The position numbers and the translations under genes are program-made. The notes under the pieces were generated by a model. It had not been told where the DNA came from. It was given only the letters and a program-made list of their open reading frames with translations, and searched no databases. A DNA stretch of 64,000 bases from JAGNRR01 sp964409905. GTDB lineage: Bacteria > Bacteroidota > Bacteroidia > Chitinophagales > Chitinophagaceae. This document shows, one piece after another, positions 8,191-15,883 of this stretch; the stretch's first letter is position 1, and each line of letters starts with the position of its first letter. The stretch is from NCBI GenBank assembly GCA_964409905.1, contig CAYPET010000002.1:62001-126000 (forward strand), given 5' to 3'.

Positions 8191-8901
8191 TTATTCGGCT
8201 TTTTTAAACTGCATGCGTGTGTACCCCTTGGCATCTTTGAGGTTTATAATCTTACCAGTACAATCATACTGTGTAATTTCGCCTAGCAATTTATAGAAAG
8301 GCTCAGCGTATTTGGCGGGTAACAAACAAGCTCTTTTTGTACTTCTGGCCGGGCTAAATGCTATTTCATAGATAGTTAGTTTGGTAATGTTGGCGCCATA
8401 GGCGTTGCAACCATCATTGCCTGAGATTGATTTTTCACTGCCAGATATATCAAACTGCATAGTAAGACGTTCCATTTCTTCGTCTTGTTCATTTTCAAAA
8501 CGGTAAAGCTTCCAATTACCTGAAGGCAACGTTCTAGTCATTACAATCATATGAAGTTCACCCGTTAATGGGTCTTCCACATAGGCAGTATCTTTTGGTA
8601 ATTCGTTGTTTTCAGGAATAGTTGTCTTTGAGGGTTTTCTCGGGTCGCTCACCATAATTTGTAAATTGCCGCTTACCGGGTCTTCGACGTAGGCTGTGTC
8701 AAGCCCCGGACGCACAATAATGCGCATCTGTATTTGGCCATTCTGGTCCTGGCTTAATATCGTATCTAAAAATTCGGGGGCTATGTTTTTTATTTCTTCC
8801 TGGCTTAAACCTGAAGGCAGCTTGTGATTGGTTGCGTTGTGTTTTTGAGCACAACTCGAAAGGAAAGCAAGGCAGCAAATAGCCAAGTATAGATATCTCA
8901 T
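8191..8901 (-). CDS. META-domain lipoprotein with a tandem repeat
   Basis: A 236-residue envelope lipoprotein. The start is taken at 8901, where MRYLYLAICCLAFLSSCAQ gives a signal peptide with lipobox LSSC; the longer upstream in-frame ATG adds 14 residues without a signal. The C-terminal half is a META (HslJ-like) domain with the characteristic SGNDGCNAYGANI and a later R-Cys pair (STKRACLLPAKYAEPFY). The region between contains two near-identical segments, DTAYVEDPVSGNLQIMV and DTAYVEDPLTGELHMIV, each followed by a basic residue, so a short internal duplication occurred. META proteins are linked to stress and motility phenotypes in other bacteria. The exact role is unknown. Confidence 0.85.
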   Translation of the reverse strand: MRYLYLAICCLAFLSSCAQKHNATNHKLPSGLSQEEIKNIAPEFLDTILSQDQNGQIQMRIIVRPGLDTAYVEDPVSGNLQIMVSDPRKPSKTTIPENNELPKDTAYVEDPLTGELHMIVMTRTLPSGNWKLYRFENEQDEEMERLTMQFDISGSEKSISGNDGCNAYGANITKLTIYEIAFSPARSTKRACLLPAKYAEPFYKLLGEITQYDCTGKIINLKDAKGYTRMQFKKAE

Positions 8902-8951
8902 AACCGGTAATTTCTTTAAATTTAATGAAAGGGCGATAAACAATCAAATGA

Positions 8952-8959
8952 TATATTTG
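8952..8959 (+). promoter_or_regulatory. -7 element TATATTTG of the GNAT-like gene
   Basis: An exact TAnnTTTG match lies 4 nt before the GTG start at 8964, so the expected transcription start coincides with the start codon. No TTG is obvious around -33. Confidence 0.7.
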
Positions 8960-8963
8960 CGCT

Positions 8964-10118
8964 GTGCGTATTGATGTAGTTCAAAATGATAAACAAGCAA
9001 AGGATTGGCTCCTTTTTCCATTAAAAATTTATGCCAATGATCCTAACTACATCCGACCATTGGATAAGGATATTCAAGAAGTTTTTGATCCTGAAAAAAA
9101 TAAGTTTTTCAAATTTGGTGAATGTGAGCGCTGGTTGGTATATAGCGATGCCAATCAGATAGTTGCTCGCCTTGCGGTGTTTACAAGTTCCAAATGGAAG
9201 TACAAGCAGCCTACCGGCGGTATTGGTTTTTTTGAATGTATCAATGACCAAGATGTAGCCAATTTTTTGTTTAACAAAGCTAAGGCCTGGTTGCAGGACC
9301 GTGGTATGGAGGCCATGGACGGGCCGGTGAATTTTGGTGAGCGTGATAAGTGGTGGGGCTTATTGGTAAGCGGTTTTGAAGAACCTTTATACAATATGAA
9401 TTATAATCCGCCCTATTACGTCGAGTTGTTTGAGCGTTACGGATTCCAGGTTTGGTTTAATCAGATTTGCCCGGGTATGGAAGTGACGGATAAGCTGAAT
9501 CCCAAATTTTATCGGGTACATAAAATTTATGAACGCAACAAAGATTTTACCGCCCGCCATATTCAAAAAAATGATTTGGATAAGTACGTTGCTGATTTTG
9601 TCACTATATATAACAAAGCATTTGCCTTGCATGGCGATGGTAAAAAATTGGAGTTACGTCAGGCTAAATTGATGTTTGAAAAAATGAAAGATATCATGGA
9701 TGAACGTATTGTGTGGTTTGCTTATTACAAAGAAGAGCCTGTGGCCATGTGGGTGAACATTCCGGATTTAAATCAATATTTTAAGCATTTTAATGGTAAG
9801 CTTGGCTTGTGGCAGAAGATACAATTTGTCATTATGCGCATGCGAGGTGTGTGTAAACGCTTTGTGGGCGTTGTATACGGTGTTGTGCCCGAGTTTCAGG
9901 GCAAAGGTGTGGATGCCTATATGATTGTAGAAAGCGCCAATGTCATTTTAGGTGCTAAGCAATACGAACGGCTGGAGATGCAGTGGTTGGGTGACTTTAA
10001 CCCGAAGATGCTCAATTTGGCGGAGAGTTTAGGTGCTCAAGAAGTAAGACGCCTCAGTACCTATCGCTATCTGTTTGATCGCAACAAACCATTTGAGCGG
10101 CATCCTATTATTAACTAG
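8964..10118 (+). CDS. GNAT-superfamily acyltransferase-like protein (YghO-like)
   Basis: A 384-residue cytoplasmic protein. The N-terminus (FPLKIYANDPNYIRPLDKDI) is typical of a large uncharacterised family related to E. coli YghO, whose members contain one or two degenerate GNAT folds. Conserved-looking stretches are ERWLVYSDANQIVARLAVF (about 53-71), GFFECINDQDVANFLFNKA, and a C-terminal PEFQGKGVDAYMI (residues about 310-322) that resembles the acetyl-CoA pyrophosphate-binding loop Q/R-x-x-G-x-G/A. The substrate is unknown. GTG is taken as the start because it gives the family N-terminus and sits right after a promoter box. It diverges from the META gene across 62 bp. Confidence 0.75.
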   Translation: MRIDVVQNDKQAKDWLLFPLKIYANDPNYIRPLDKDIQEVFDPEKNKFFKFGECERWLVYSDANQIVARLAVFTSSKWKYKQPTGGIGFFECINDQDVANFLFNKAKAWLQDRGMEAMDGPVNFGERDKWWGLLVSGFEEPLYNMNYNPPYYVELFERYGFQVWFNQICPGMEVTDKLNPKFYRVHKIYERNKDFTARHIQKNDLDKYVADFVTIYNKAFALHGDGKKLELRQAKLMFEKMKDIMDERIVWFAYYKEEPVAMWVNIPDLNQYFKHFNGKLGLWQKIQFVIMRMRGVCKRFVGVVYGVVPEFQGKGVDAYMIVESANVILGAKQYERLEMQWLGDFNPKMLNLAESLGAQEVRRLSTYRYLFDRNKPFERHPIIN

Positions 10119-10166
10119 AACAACATCACTTTCTATTTCTTCTGTTTTATAGCTGCAGAATAGCAC

Positions 10167-10174
10167 TACCTTTG
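10167..10174 (+). promoter_or_regulatory. -7 element TACCTTTG of the DUF502 gene
   Basis: An exact TAnnTTTG match is separated by 4 nt from the ATG at 10179, predicting a leaderless or nearly leaderless mRNA. Confidence 0.7.
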
Positions 10175-10178
10175 CTGT

Positions 10179-10763
10179 ATGAAATCGATATTGTCAACCA
10201 CCCTGCGCTATTTGTTGCAGGGTATTGTAATTATCTCTCCATTTATTATCACCTTGGGGTTGGCTTATTATGTTTTTGATTTTATTGACAAAATCATACC
10301 TGGAATGCCACGCGGCATTGGCTTCGTAGTGGTGGTTGCGGCTTTGATTCTTGTGGGTTACTTGGGGTCACGCTTTTTTCTGGGGCGCTTTGTATTGGAT
10401 TTGTTTGACAACATACTGGAAAAAATTCCGGGGCTAAAAGTGGTTTATACTGCGGTGAAAGATTTTGCCGAAGGATTTGTAGGAGATAAGAGAAAATTTA
10501 AAAAACCTGCACTTATCAAAATCAATAATAATCCTGAGTTGTATCGTGTTGGTTTTATTACACAAGAGGATTTGTCATCAATGGGCCAAGGAGGAAAAGT
10601 AATGGTCTATGTGCCACACTCTTATAACTTCAGTGGTAATTTGTATGTGCTTGACGCTACGAATGTAATCCCGCTGGACATGGATTCCAGCGCCGCCATG
10701 AAACTGGCAGTGAGTGGCGGTATTGCGGGTCTAAGCGAAGAGGAAACTGAAGAGGAACAGTAG
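10179..10763 (+). CDS. DUF502 family membrane protein
   Basis: A 194-residue integral membrane protein. Two hydrophobic segments (residues about 12-32 and 44-66) are followed by a soluble domain with family features: LGRFVLDLFDNILEKIPGLKVVY, then a basic loop and the pattern VMVYVPHSYNFSGNLYVL. DUF502 proteins are widespread and their function is not established. The C-terminus is acidic (LSEEETEEEQ). The gene follows the GNAT-like gene by 60 bp but has its own promoter box, so it can be transcribed independently. Confidence 0.85.
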   Translation: MKSILSTTLRYLLQGIVIISPFIITLGLAYYVFDFIDKIIPGMPRGIGFVVVVAALILVGYLGSRFFLGRFVLDLFDNILEKIPGLKVVYTAVKDFAEGFVGDKRKFKKPALIKINNNPELYRVGFITQEDLSSMGQGGKVMVYVPHSYNFSGNLYVLDATNVIPLDMDSSAAMKLAVSGGIAGLSEEETEEEQ

Positions 10764-10833
10764 TATGAAATAAAAAAGCAGGACTTTTTACTATTTTCCG
10801 TTATATTAATCGTAATATTGCAATGAAACAATT

Positions 10834-11166
10834 ATGGGGGTCACCAAAACATCAATTTTTACAGATAAGCAAAATACGCTAGCACAATATGCCAAAGCAT
10901 TGGCACATCCGGCGCGTATTGCCATTTTGCAAGAGTTAATAAATAGAGACAGTTGCGTATGTGGGGAACTGGTAACAGAAATTGGCTTGGCTCAAGCCAC
11001 AATCTCGCAACACCTAAAAGAATTGAAACAGCTCAATATAATAAAGGGCGAAGTAGAGGGAACAAGTGTTTGTTATTGCATTAATGATGCAAAGTGGAAT
11101 GAAGTAAGAAAATTGATGTCAGATTTTTTTGGCTCCCTGCCAACAAAGAAAATTAAATGTTGTTAA
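10834..11166 (+). CDS. arsR: ArsR/SmtB-family metalloregulator
   Basis: A 110-residue winged-helix repressor expected to leave DNA when trivalent arsenic (or a similar metalloid) binds. The HTH region is AKALAHPARIAILQELINRDSCVCGELVTEIGLAQATISQHLKELK. The CVC motif in the helix before recognition matches the As(III)/Sb(III) site of ArsR proteins, and the C-terminus adds another CC pair (KIKCC) that might supply a third thiol. It lies 2 nt before arsM, which it most likely controls. An A/T-rich leader of 70 bp separates it from the DUF502 gene. Confidence 0.9.
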   Translation: MGVTKTSIFTDKQNTLAQYAKALAHPARIAILQELINRDSCVCGELVTEIGLAQATISQHLKELKQLNIIKGEVEGTSVCYCINDAKWNEVRKLMSDFFGSLPTKKIKCC

Positions 11167-11168
11167 GT

Positions 11169-12011
11169 ATGAAAACAGAAAAAGAAATCAAAGAACTGGT
11201 TAGGCAGAAGTACTCTGAAATAGCCTTACAAGACAAGGCCGAAAATGCTAGTTCTTGTTGTGGAGGAACATGCTCCTCACAAGAAGTTTATAATATTATG
11301 ACCGAAAGTTATGAGGACATTGCCGGCTATCATCCTGATGCTGACTTAAGACTTGGTTGTGGTTTGCCAACGGCTTTTGCCAAAATAAAGGCTGGAGATG
11401 TGGTAGTAGATTTAGGCTCTGGCGCGGGGAATGACTGTTTTGTAGCACGTCATGAAACTGGCGAAACCGGTAAGGTTATCGGGATTGACTTTAGTGAGGC
11501 CATGTTGAATAAAGCTAGGGAAAATGCAGACAGACGCGGCTTTAACAACGTTGAGTTTAGGTTAGGTGATATTGAAAACATTCCTATTGCAGCCAATACT
11601 GCTGATGTGATTGTGAGCAACTGTGTGCTGAATTTGGTGCCTAATAAATGGGCAGTCATTCAAGATATTTATCGTGTTTTAAAACCCGGAGGGCATTTTA
11701 GCATTTCTGATATTGTATTGGTTGGTGAAATTGGCGATGCCTTGCGCACGCAGGCCGAATTATATGTAGGCTGTGTTACAGGAGCCATTCAACGCAGCGA
11801 ATATTTAGAAATCATCAATGCATGTGGTTTTGTCAATATGCAGATTCAAAAGGAAAAACAAATACATCTTCCGAAAGACATATTGGAAAAATATGTTGGC
11901 GATGCCGATATGCAAGCCTTTCTGTCAGGCGAAATAGGGGTTTACAGTATTTCTGTATATGCTGAAAAACCAACAGACGATGCTACATGCAGTGGTTCAG
12001 GCTGTTGCTAA
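11169..12011 (+). CDS. arsM: Arsenite S-adenosylmethionine methyltransferase
   Basis: Methylates As(III) using SAM and thiols, giving methylated and volatile arsenicals. The 280-residue product starts at 11169, 2 nt after arsR; an upstream in-frame ATG lies inside arsR and is less likely. The SAM-binding motif DLGSGAGND is at 81-89. Three cysteines in characteristic contexts (C64 in RLGCGLP, C152 in SNCVLNL, C202 in YVGCVTGA) correspond to the catalytic/arsenic-binding cysteines of the family. Additional Cys clusters are at the N-terminus (SSCCGGTCSS, 28-37) and the very C-terminus (CSGSGCC). No arsenite efflux gene is adjacent. Its stop codon overlaps that of the convergent lipoprotein gene. 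Confidence 0.94.
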   Translation: MKTEKEIKELVRQKYSEIALQDKAENASSCCGGTCSSQEVYNIMTESYEDIAGYHPDADLRLGCGLPTAFAKIKAGDVVVDLGSGAGNDCFVARHETGETGKVIGIDFSEAMLNKARENADRRGFNNVEFRLGDIENIPIAANTADVIVSNCVLNLVPNKWAVIQDIYRVLKPGGHFSISDIVLVGEIGDALRTQAELYVGCVTGAIQRSEYLEIINACGFVNMQIQKEKQIHLPKDILEKYVGDADMQAFLSGEIGVYSISVYAEKPTDDATCSGSGCC

Positions 12012-12412
12012 TCGTTTTTTTGAGCCACTATGTTGCAGTTTATAGGCGTTTCTTTTTTTATTTCATTTCTGTACATTTCCCGGATAAGGATTTTGCTCTG
12101 GCCAATTTTTAATGCTTTGAACACAAAGGTTTTTGTGGCCATATCACCACCTGCGCTTTCTGCCCAGTCTGCTGCATCATGATCTTCGTATTGTGCAATG
12201 AGTTTGATAATCGTGGTGTCTTGAATTTGTACTTGGAGCTGTTTGCCAATGGAGGCGTGTTCTCTTCCTTGAAAATATGCCTCTTGGCCAATATCAAGCT
12301 TTAGCGCCTTGGCTGGGCTTATCTGCACCATATCATCTGATGGGGTAAAATTATCTGATTGGCATGCACAAATTGTACAGGTGAACAGACCAGCCAAAAG
12401 TTTTTTTTTCAT
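12008..12412 (-). CDS. Small lipoprotein of unknown function
   Basis: A 134-residue secreted protein with signal MKKKLLAGLFTCTICACQS and a lipobox-like ICAC ending in the lipidated Cys. The mature part has a beta-rich pattern with DIGQEAYFQGREHASIGKQL and a later segment FVFKALKIGQSKILIREMYR. That segment resembles protease-inhibitor-like (chagasin/inhibitor I42) folds, where a GxxxF/xKIL pattern recurs. This is only a loose similarity and I do not assign the family. It overlaps arsM tail-to-tail by 4 bp, which is unusual and leaves no room for a terminator between them. Confidence 0.7.
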   Translation of the reverse strand: MKKKLLAGLFTCTICACQSDNFTPSDDMVQISPAKALKLDIGQEAYFQGREHASIGKQLQVQIQDTTIIKLIAQYEDHDAADWAESAGGDMATKTFVFKALKIGQSKILIREMYRNEIKKETPINCNIVAQKND

Positions 12413-12444
12413 CTTACGAATGTAATTGGAACTAAATAAAAAGT

Positions 12445-12471
12445 AAAACCTCGGCCTGAAGCCGAGGTTTT
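12445..12471 (-). terminator. Terminator downstream of phaC
   Basis: A perfect 11-bp stem, AAAACCTCGGC (12445-12455) with GCCGAGGTTTT (12461-12471), has a CTGAA loop. The stem ends in T on both strands, so it can act in either direction. It lies 27 nt after the phaC stop. Confidence 0.88.
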
Positions 12472-12497
12472 GATATCAACAAATCGTTGGTTTTAGG

Positions 12498-13550
12498 CTA
12501 TTTGGAATGTTTCATCACAAACTTAGCCACGGCCGGGCCTAGTTCTTTTTGTGATCTGCCTCCAACAAAAACCCCGATATGACCGCCAGGGAACGGGTAA
12601 GCCTCTTTGTCTTTTGAGCCTACTTTTTCCATTATAGGTAAGGTTGATGAGTTAGGGATGATTGTGTCGTGTGTGGCATACACATTCATAAATGGTGCCG
12701 TCATGTTCTTTAAGTCTACTTTATGGCCTCCCAGCTCTAATTCGCCTTTGATTAATTTATTATCTCTGAACAGATCCTTTATATACTTACGGAAAAGCTC
12801 ACCAGGTAGCGATGGTAAATCTGCTTTCCATTTTTCCATTCGTAAAAAGTTCATTAGTTTGTCCTTGTCATCAAGGCTGTCCATGATGCCGAGGTACTTA
12901 CTAATATTCATTGAAGGTTTTAGCATGGCAAATCCTTGATCCATCATTTCGCCGCTGATTAGACCAAGACTGTCCACCATAGCATCAACATCAATGTCCT
13001 TTGTCCATTGATACAACATGCACTCGCTATTACTAAAGTCGTATGGGGCAACAAAAGTCACCAGCGATTTCACTTTTTCGGGATGCAATGAGGAATATAT
13101 CATGCTGAATGTGCCACTCTGACAAATAGATAGTAAGTTGATTTTAGGCATATTGTGTTTCTCACGGAGAAAATCAACGGCATCGTTAAAGTACCCCAAG
13201 ATGTAATCTTCCATTGTTAGATATTGGTGCTTACGCTCTGGGTAGCCCCAATCCATTATGTACACTTCAAGTCCCTCTTCAATCAGTTTGCGCATCAAAC
13301 TTCGGTCTGGTTGCAAATCCAGAATCGTTTGGCGATTCATTAGTGCAAAGGAAACTAGACATGGGACTTTGCATTTTGGTGTGTTCGTTGTTTTGTAGCG
13401 ATACATTTTGATATGATCTTGTTGCCATACCAATTCTTTAGGAGTTGTTGCTACATCCACATCTTCTATACTCAGTAATGTTTCATAGCCTTTTCTTAAT
13501 TTTTCAGCTGTTTCGCCCATGGCTTGCATGGCTTTTGGAAAATCTATCAT
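12498..13550 (-). CDS. phaC: Class III polyhydroxyalkanoate synthase, catalytic subunit
   Basis: Polymerises (R)-3-hydroxyacyl-CoA into PHA together with PhaE. The 350-residue alpha/beta-hydrolase has the class III length and layout. By position the catalytic triad is C143, D295 (YATHDTIIP) and H324 (PGGHIGVFVGG), very close to the triad spacing of the Allochromatium enzyme. The nucleophile elbow is odd: it reads SICQSG, where class III enzymes have GVCQGG, so two glycines are serines while Cys and the last Gly are kept. The C-terminus is typical (HIG followed by KELGPAVAKFV). phaE is upstream on the same strand with a terminator between, so the genes may be transcribed separately. Confidence 0.93.
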   Translation of the reverse strand: MIDFPKAMQAMGETAEKLRKGYETLLSIEDVDVATTPKELVWQQDHIKMYRYKTTNTPKCKVPCLVSFALMNRQTILDLQPDRSLMRKLIEEGLEVYIMDWGYPERKHQYLTMEDYILGYFNDAVDFLREKHNMPKINLLSICQSGTFSMIYSSLHPEKVKSLVTFVAPYDFSNSECMLYQWTKDIDVDAMVDSLGLISGEMMDQGFAMLKPSMNISKYLGIMDSLDDKDKLMNFLRMEKWKADLPSLPGELFRKYIKDLFRDNKLIKGELELGGHKVDLKNMTAPFMNVYATHDTIIPNSSTLPIMEKVGSKDKEAYPFPGGHIGVFVGGRSQKELGPAVAKFVMKHSK

Positions 13551-13660
13551 ATTCGTTTTATTTAGTGCCTAAATATGCAGGCTTATTTATTTTTTTTGGA
13601 AATGCAAATTTAACTGCTGATTGCCTGTTTGCCAATCAGAATTCGGGTAATATAGGGTTA

Positions 13661-13690
13661 AAAAAAATCCCCGCCTAATAGGAGGGGATT
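13661..13690 (-). terminator. Terminator between phaE and phaC
   Basis: On the reverse strand AATCCCC (from 13690) pairs with GGGGATT and runs into a seven-T tract (plus-strand A7 at 13661-13667). It lies just after the phaE stop codon and 110 bp before phaC, so it can limit readthrough from phaE into phaC. Confidence 0.8.
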
Positions 13691-13711
13691 GTAATTCGCC
13701 TTTACACAGGA

Positions 13712-15139
13712 CTATTTTTTCTTAGCAGTTGATTTTTTTGCTGTAGCAGTTTTAGAGGCTGTAGCAGTTGTTTTTGCTGTTGTTTTTTTAGCTACAGGAG
13801 TCACAGTTGCAACCACTTCTTTGGTAGCTTTTTTCACTGTTTCTGTTGCTTTTTTAGCAGTTTCAGTTACCGTTGTAGCATTTTTACGAATTAAATCACG
13901 CAATTCTTTGTTCATTTCATACAAACTCTTGTACATGCTATCCATTTCACTTCTGGTAACGATAGGCAAGTTGCTCATTGTTTTTTCCATTTGCTCGTCC
14001 ATTTGTTTTTTCAAACGGAAACCAAGTGAAGAAAGTTCGGCTTGTAATTGTGAGAAGTGCTCGCTACCGAAAAGCTCAACCATGTTCGCATCCATTGTGT
14101 TCAAGAAATCTGTATAGAATTGCATGAAGTTATCAATGGTTTCACCTTTCTGAATTTTTTCATTCAATGACTTTGCGAATTGTTGCATGGCTTTACTGCC
14201 TTTTTCATACATCATGAATTGCATTTGCGTATTCTTCATGTTGAATTGAACCATTTTATCGTTGATTTCTCTCATGGTTTCCAACATTTCTTTGTCGGCG
14301 TTAGGCGTCATCATTTTCATGAATGGATTGCTGGCATGATTAAACTGCTCAGTCATCATGTTGTACATATTCATCATTTGAGCAAAGGGCTGATTCATGG
14401 CCTGGTGCATATTGTTTTCATACATGCCTTTCATTTGATTGTACCATTCAGTGCCTTGATGTTGCATGTTGTTGTTCCAGATATTCATTTGCTCCATCCA
14501 GTTTTGATACATATGGTTCATGTTTGCTGTAGGCATAAATGCAAACATTTTATCCATGATATCTTTCATCATTTGTGGGTTAAAGCTTTTGGTGAAAGTG
14601 TCCATGTCAAATTTGCCATTTTGTAATTGTTGCATCATTGGCAACCATGTTTGGAACATTTTGGTATATGTATCGGCATTGTTGAACATTGTTGTGAAGA
14701 AACCTTTTTGGTCTCCATTCATCATATTGTTTAACTGCTCTTGGAAAGAAGTAGTCATGTTTTTGTTCCACTCCATCATTTGCTCACCCGCTTTCATCAT
14801 TTGTTCTTGCATATCAGCCATTGGGTTGTGCTCCATATTCATGATAGGGTTTTCTTTCATCATTTTTTGAGCAGCATCCATTTGTTGCTGATACCAATTA
14901 GTGAAAAAGTCTGTTGGGTTGTTGCCGTTGCTTTTTGTGTTTTTCGTGTTCCAAAAATTTTGTTGTGTTTCAAACCAATTTTTGAAGAAGTCATTATTCT
15001 TGTTGGAAAATGACTCAAAGAATTCTTTATTCATTTCTGTAGTTTTTTTAGTTACGTTTTCCATAGTGGTCTGCGCTTGTTTTGCCCAATCAGCAAATAA
15101 ATTCTGTGCGCTTCCGTTTTGTGATGTTTTTGTTGACAT
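13712..15139 (-). CDS. phaE: PHA synthase subunit PhaE with Lys/Ala-rich tail
   Basis: Non-catalytic partner of class III PhaC that activates the enzyme at the granule surface. The 475-residue product is much longer than usual PhaE (about 350). The PhaE signature is near residues 350-420: FGSEHFSQLQAELSSLGFRL, then a region containing TRSEMDSMYKSLYEMNKELR. The N-terminal two thirds are exceptionally rich in Met, Asn, Gln and Phe with repeated amphipathic helices (NMMN, WYNQM, MKMM patterns). The last about 60 residues are a basic Lys/Ala/Thr tail of AKK and KKAT repeats like histone H1 or the DNA-binding tails of some PHA granule proteins. A TACCTTTG promoter box lies at 15177. Confidence 0.87.
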   Translation of the reverse strand: MSTKTSQNGSAQNLFADWAKQAQTTMENVTKKTTEMNKEFFESFSNKNNDFFKNWFETQQNFWNTKNTKSNGNNPTDFFTNWYQQQMDAAQKMMKENPIMNMEHNPMADMQEQMMKAGEQMMEWNKNMTTSFQEQLNNMMNGDQKGFFTTMFNNADTYTKMFQTWLPMMQQLQNGKFDMDTFTKSFNPQMMKDIMDKMFAFMPTANMNHMYQNWMEQMNIWNNNMQHQGTEWYNQMKGMYENNMHQAMNQPFAQMMNMYNMMTEQFNHASNPFMKMMTPNADKEMLETMREINDKMVQFNMKNTQMQFMMYEKGSKAMQQFAKSLNEKIQKGETIDNFMQFYTDFLNTMDANMVELFGSEHFSQLQAELSSLGFRLKKQMDEQMEKTMSNLPIVTRSEMDSMYKSLYEMNKELRDLIRKNATTVTETAKKATETVKKATKEVVATVTPVAKKTTAKTTATASKTATAKKSTAKKK

Positions 15140-15176
15140 GCCGTTGAATGTTTAGATACTTTAAAATTTTGCAGTG

Positions 15177-15184
15177 CAAAGGTA
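15177..15184 (-). promoter_or_regulatory. -7 element TACCTTTG of phaE
   Basis: An exact TAnnTTTG on the reverse strand, 37 nt before the phaE ATG. The leader is longer than for most other boxes in the window. Confidence 0.65.
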
Positions 15185-15368
15185 GGTACATGTGGAACGG
15201 AAAGTGCGCCTGTTTGCTAATAGCATGTTATGAAAACTGAACTTAACAAGGCAGTAGCATTAGGGATAACTAAAAATTAACTAAATAACGATTTTGGCAA
15301 GTTCTGATAGAGTTTTATTAACCAAGTGTTTACATATTGCGCTATTTTTATGATTTGCACTACTGTTT

Positions 15369-15393
15369 GTTGACTATGCACAAATTTGTCAAC
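15369..15393. promoter_or_regulatory. Operator-like dyad upstream of phaJ
   Basis: GTTGAC (15369-15374) and GTCAAC (15388-15393) are inverted copies. The 10-bp palindrome ACAAATTTGT (15380-15389) lies between them and overlaps the right arm. The site is about 30 bp upstream of the phaJ -7 box, so a regulator could bind here. No regulator is identified. Confidence 0.4.
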
Positions 15394-15423
15394 CAAAGCC
15401 ACCTAAACCCCCAAATTGAATTT

Positions 15424-15431
15424 TACCTTTG
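15424..15431 (+). promoter_or_regulatory. -7 element TACCTTTG of phaJ
   Basis: An exact TAnnTTTG match 17 nt before the ATG at 15449. It excludes the in-frame TTG at 15416 as the start, because that codon lies upstream of the box. Confidence 0.65.
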
Positions 15432-15448
15432 GGCCTAAATTTTACGAA

Positions 15449-15859
15449 ATGATAAAAGTTGGAGACGAATTCACACATGATTTTTCATTCACTCAAGAAC
15501 AGGTAAACACCTTTGCTGAAATAACAGGCGATACAAATCCCTTACATATTGACGAGCAGGCTGGGGCTGAAAGTATTTTTGGTAGAAGAATAATGCATGG
15601 GCATCTTAGTCAAAGTGTATTCACAAAAATATTTGGCACCATGCTGCACAATGATGGCCATATATACATGATGCAAAAATCGCAATTTTACAAACCAATG
15701 TTTGTAGACCATACCTACAGAGCAATTATTACTGTAAAGGAAATTTTTCCTGAAAAAAACCGTGTATTGTACGAAACAAAAGTGATTGACCCTGAAACCG
15801 GCGATGTGACGGTGAATGGAGAGGCAATGCTTATGAATAAAAAAGCGTACGTCTGGTAA
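15449..15859 (+). CDS. phaJ: (R)-specific enoyl-CoA hydratase, MaoC-like
   Basis: Hydrates trans-2-enoyl-CoA from beta-oxidation to (R)-3-hydroxyacyl-CoA, the PHA synthase substrate. The 136-residue single hot-dog protein has the expected N-terminus (IKVGDEFTHDFSFTQEQV) and the active-site segment FAEITGDTNPLHIDEQ, where Asp and His of the D-x-N-P-x-H motif are present (residues about 29-44). The next block, FGRRIMHGHL, is the conserved G-x-x-I-x-H-G stretch. The length fits PhaJ. It sits divergent to phaE, and no phaB reductase is in the window, so PHA monomers may come from fatty-acid oxidation. It ends in a terminator at 15884. Confidence 0.9.
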   Translation: MIKVGDEFTHDFSFTQEQVNTFAEITGDTNPLHIDEQAGAESIFGRRIMHGHLSQSVFTKIFGTMLHNDGHIYMMQKSQFYKPMFVDHTYRAIITVKEIFPEKNRVLYETKVIDPETGDVTVNGEAMLMNKKAYVW

Positions 15860-15883
15860 TATTGCAATATTGCACCTTATTAC

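Larger units (their letters stand above)
15140..15448. other. Divergent regulatory region between phaE and phaJ
   Basis: This 309-bp gene-free region carries a promoter box for each gene and a nested dyad near phaJ. I see no small gene or RNA in it. The remaining central part (15200-15360) is AT-rich without clear repeats. Confidence 0.6.

Noticed and set aside
14180..14626. Long plus-strand frame rich in histidine opposite phaE
   Set aside because: It is the complement of the Met/Asn-codon-rich phaE gene, which turns ATG into CAT (His). No start context, no homology-like motif, and phaE is strongly supported.
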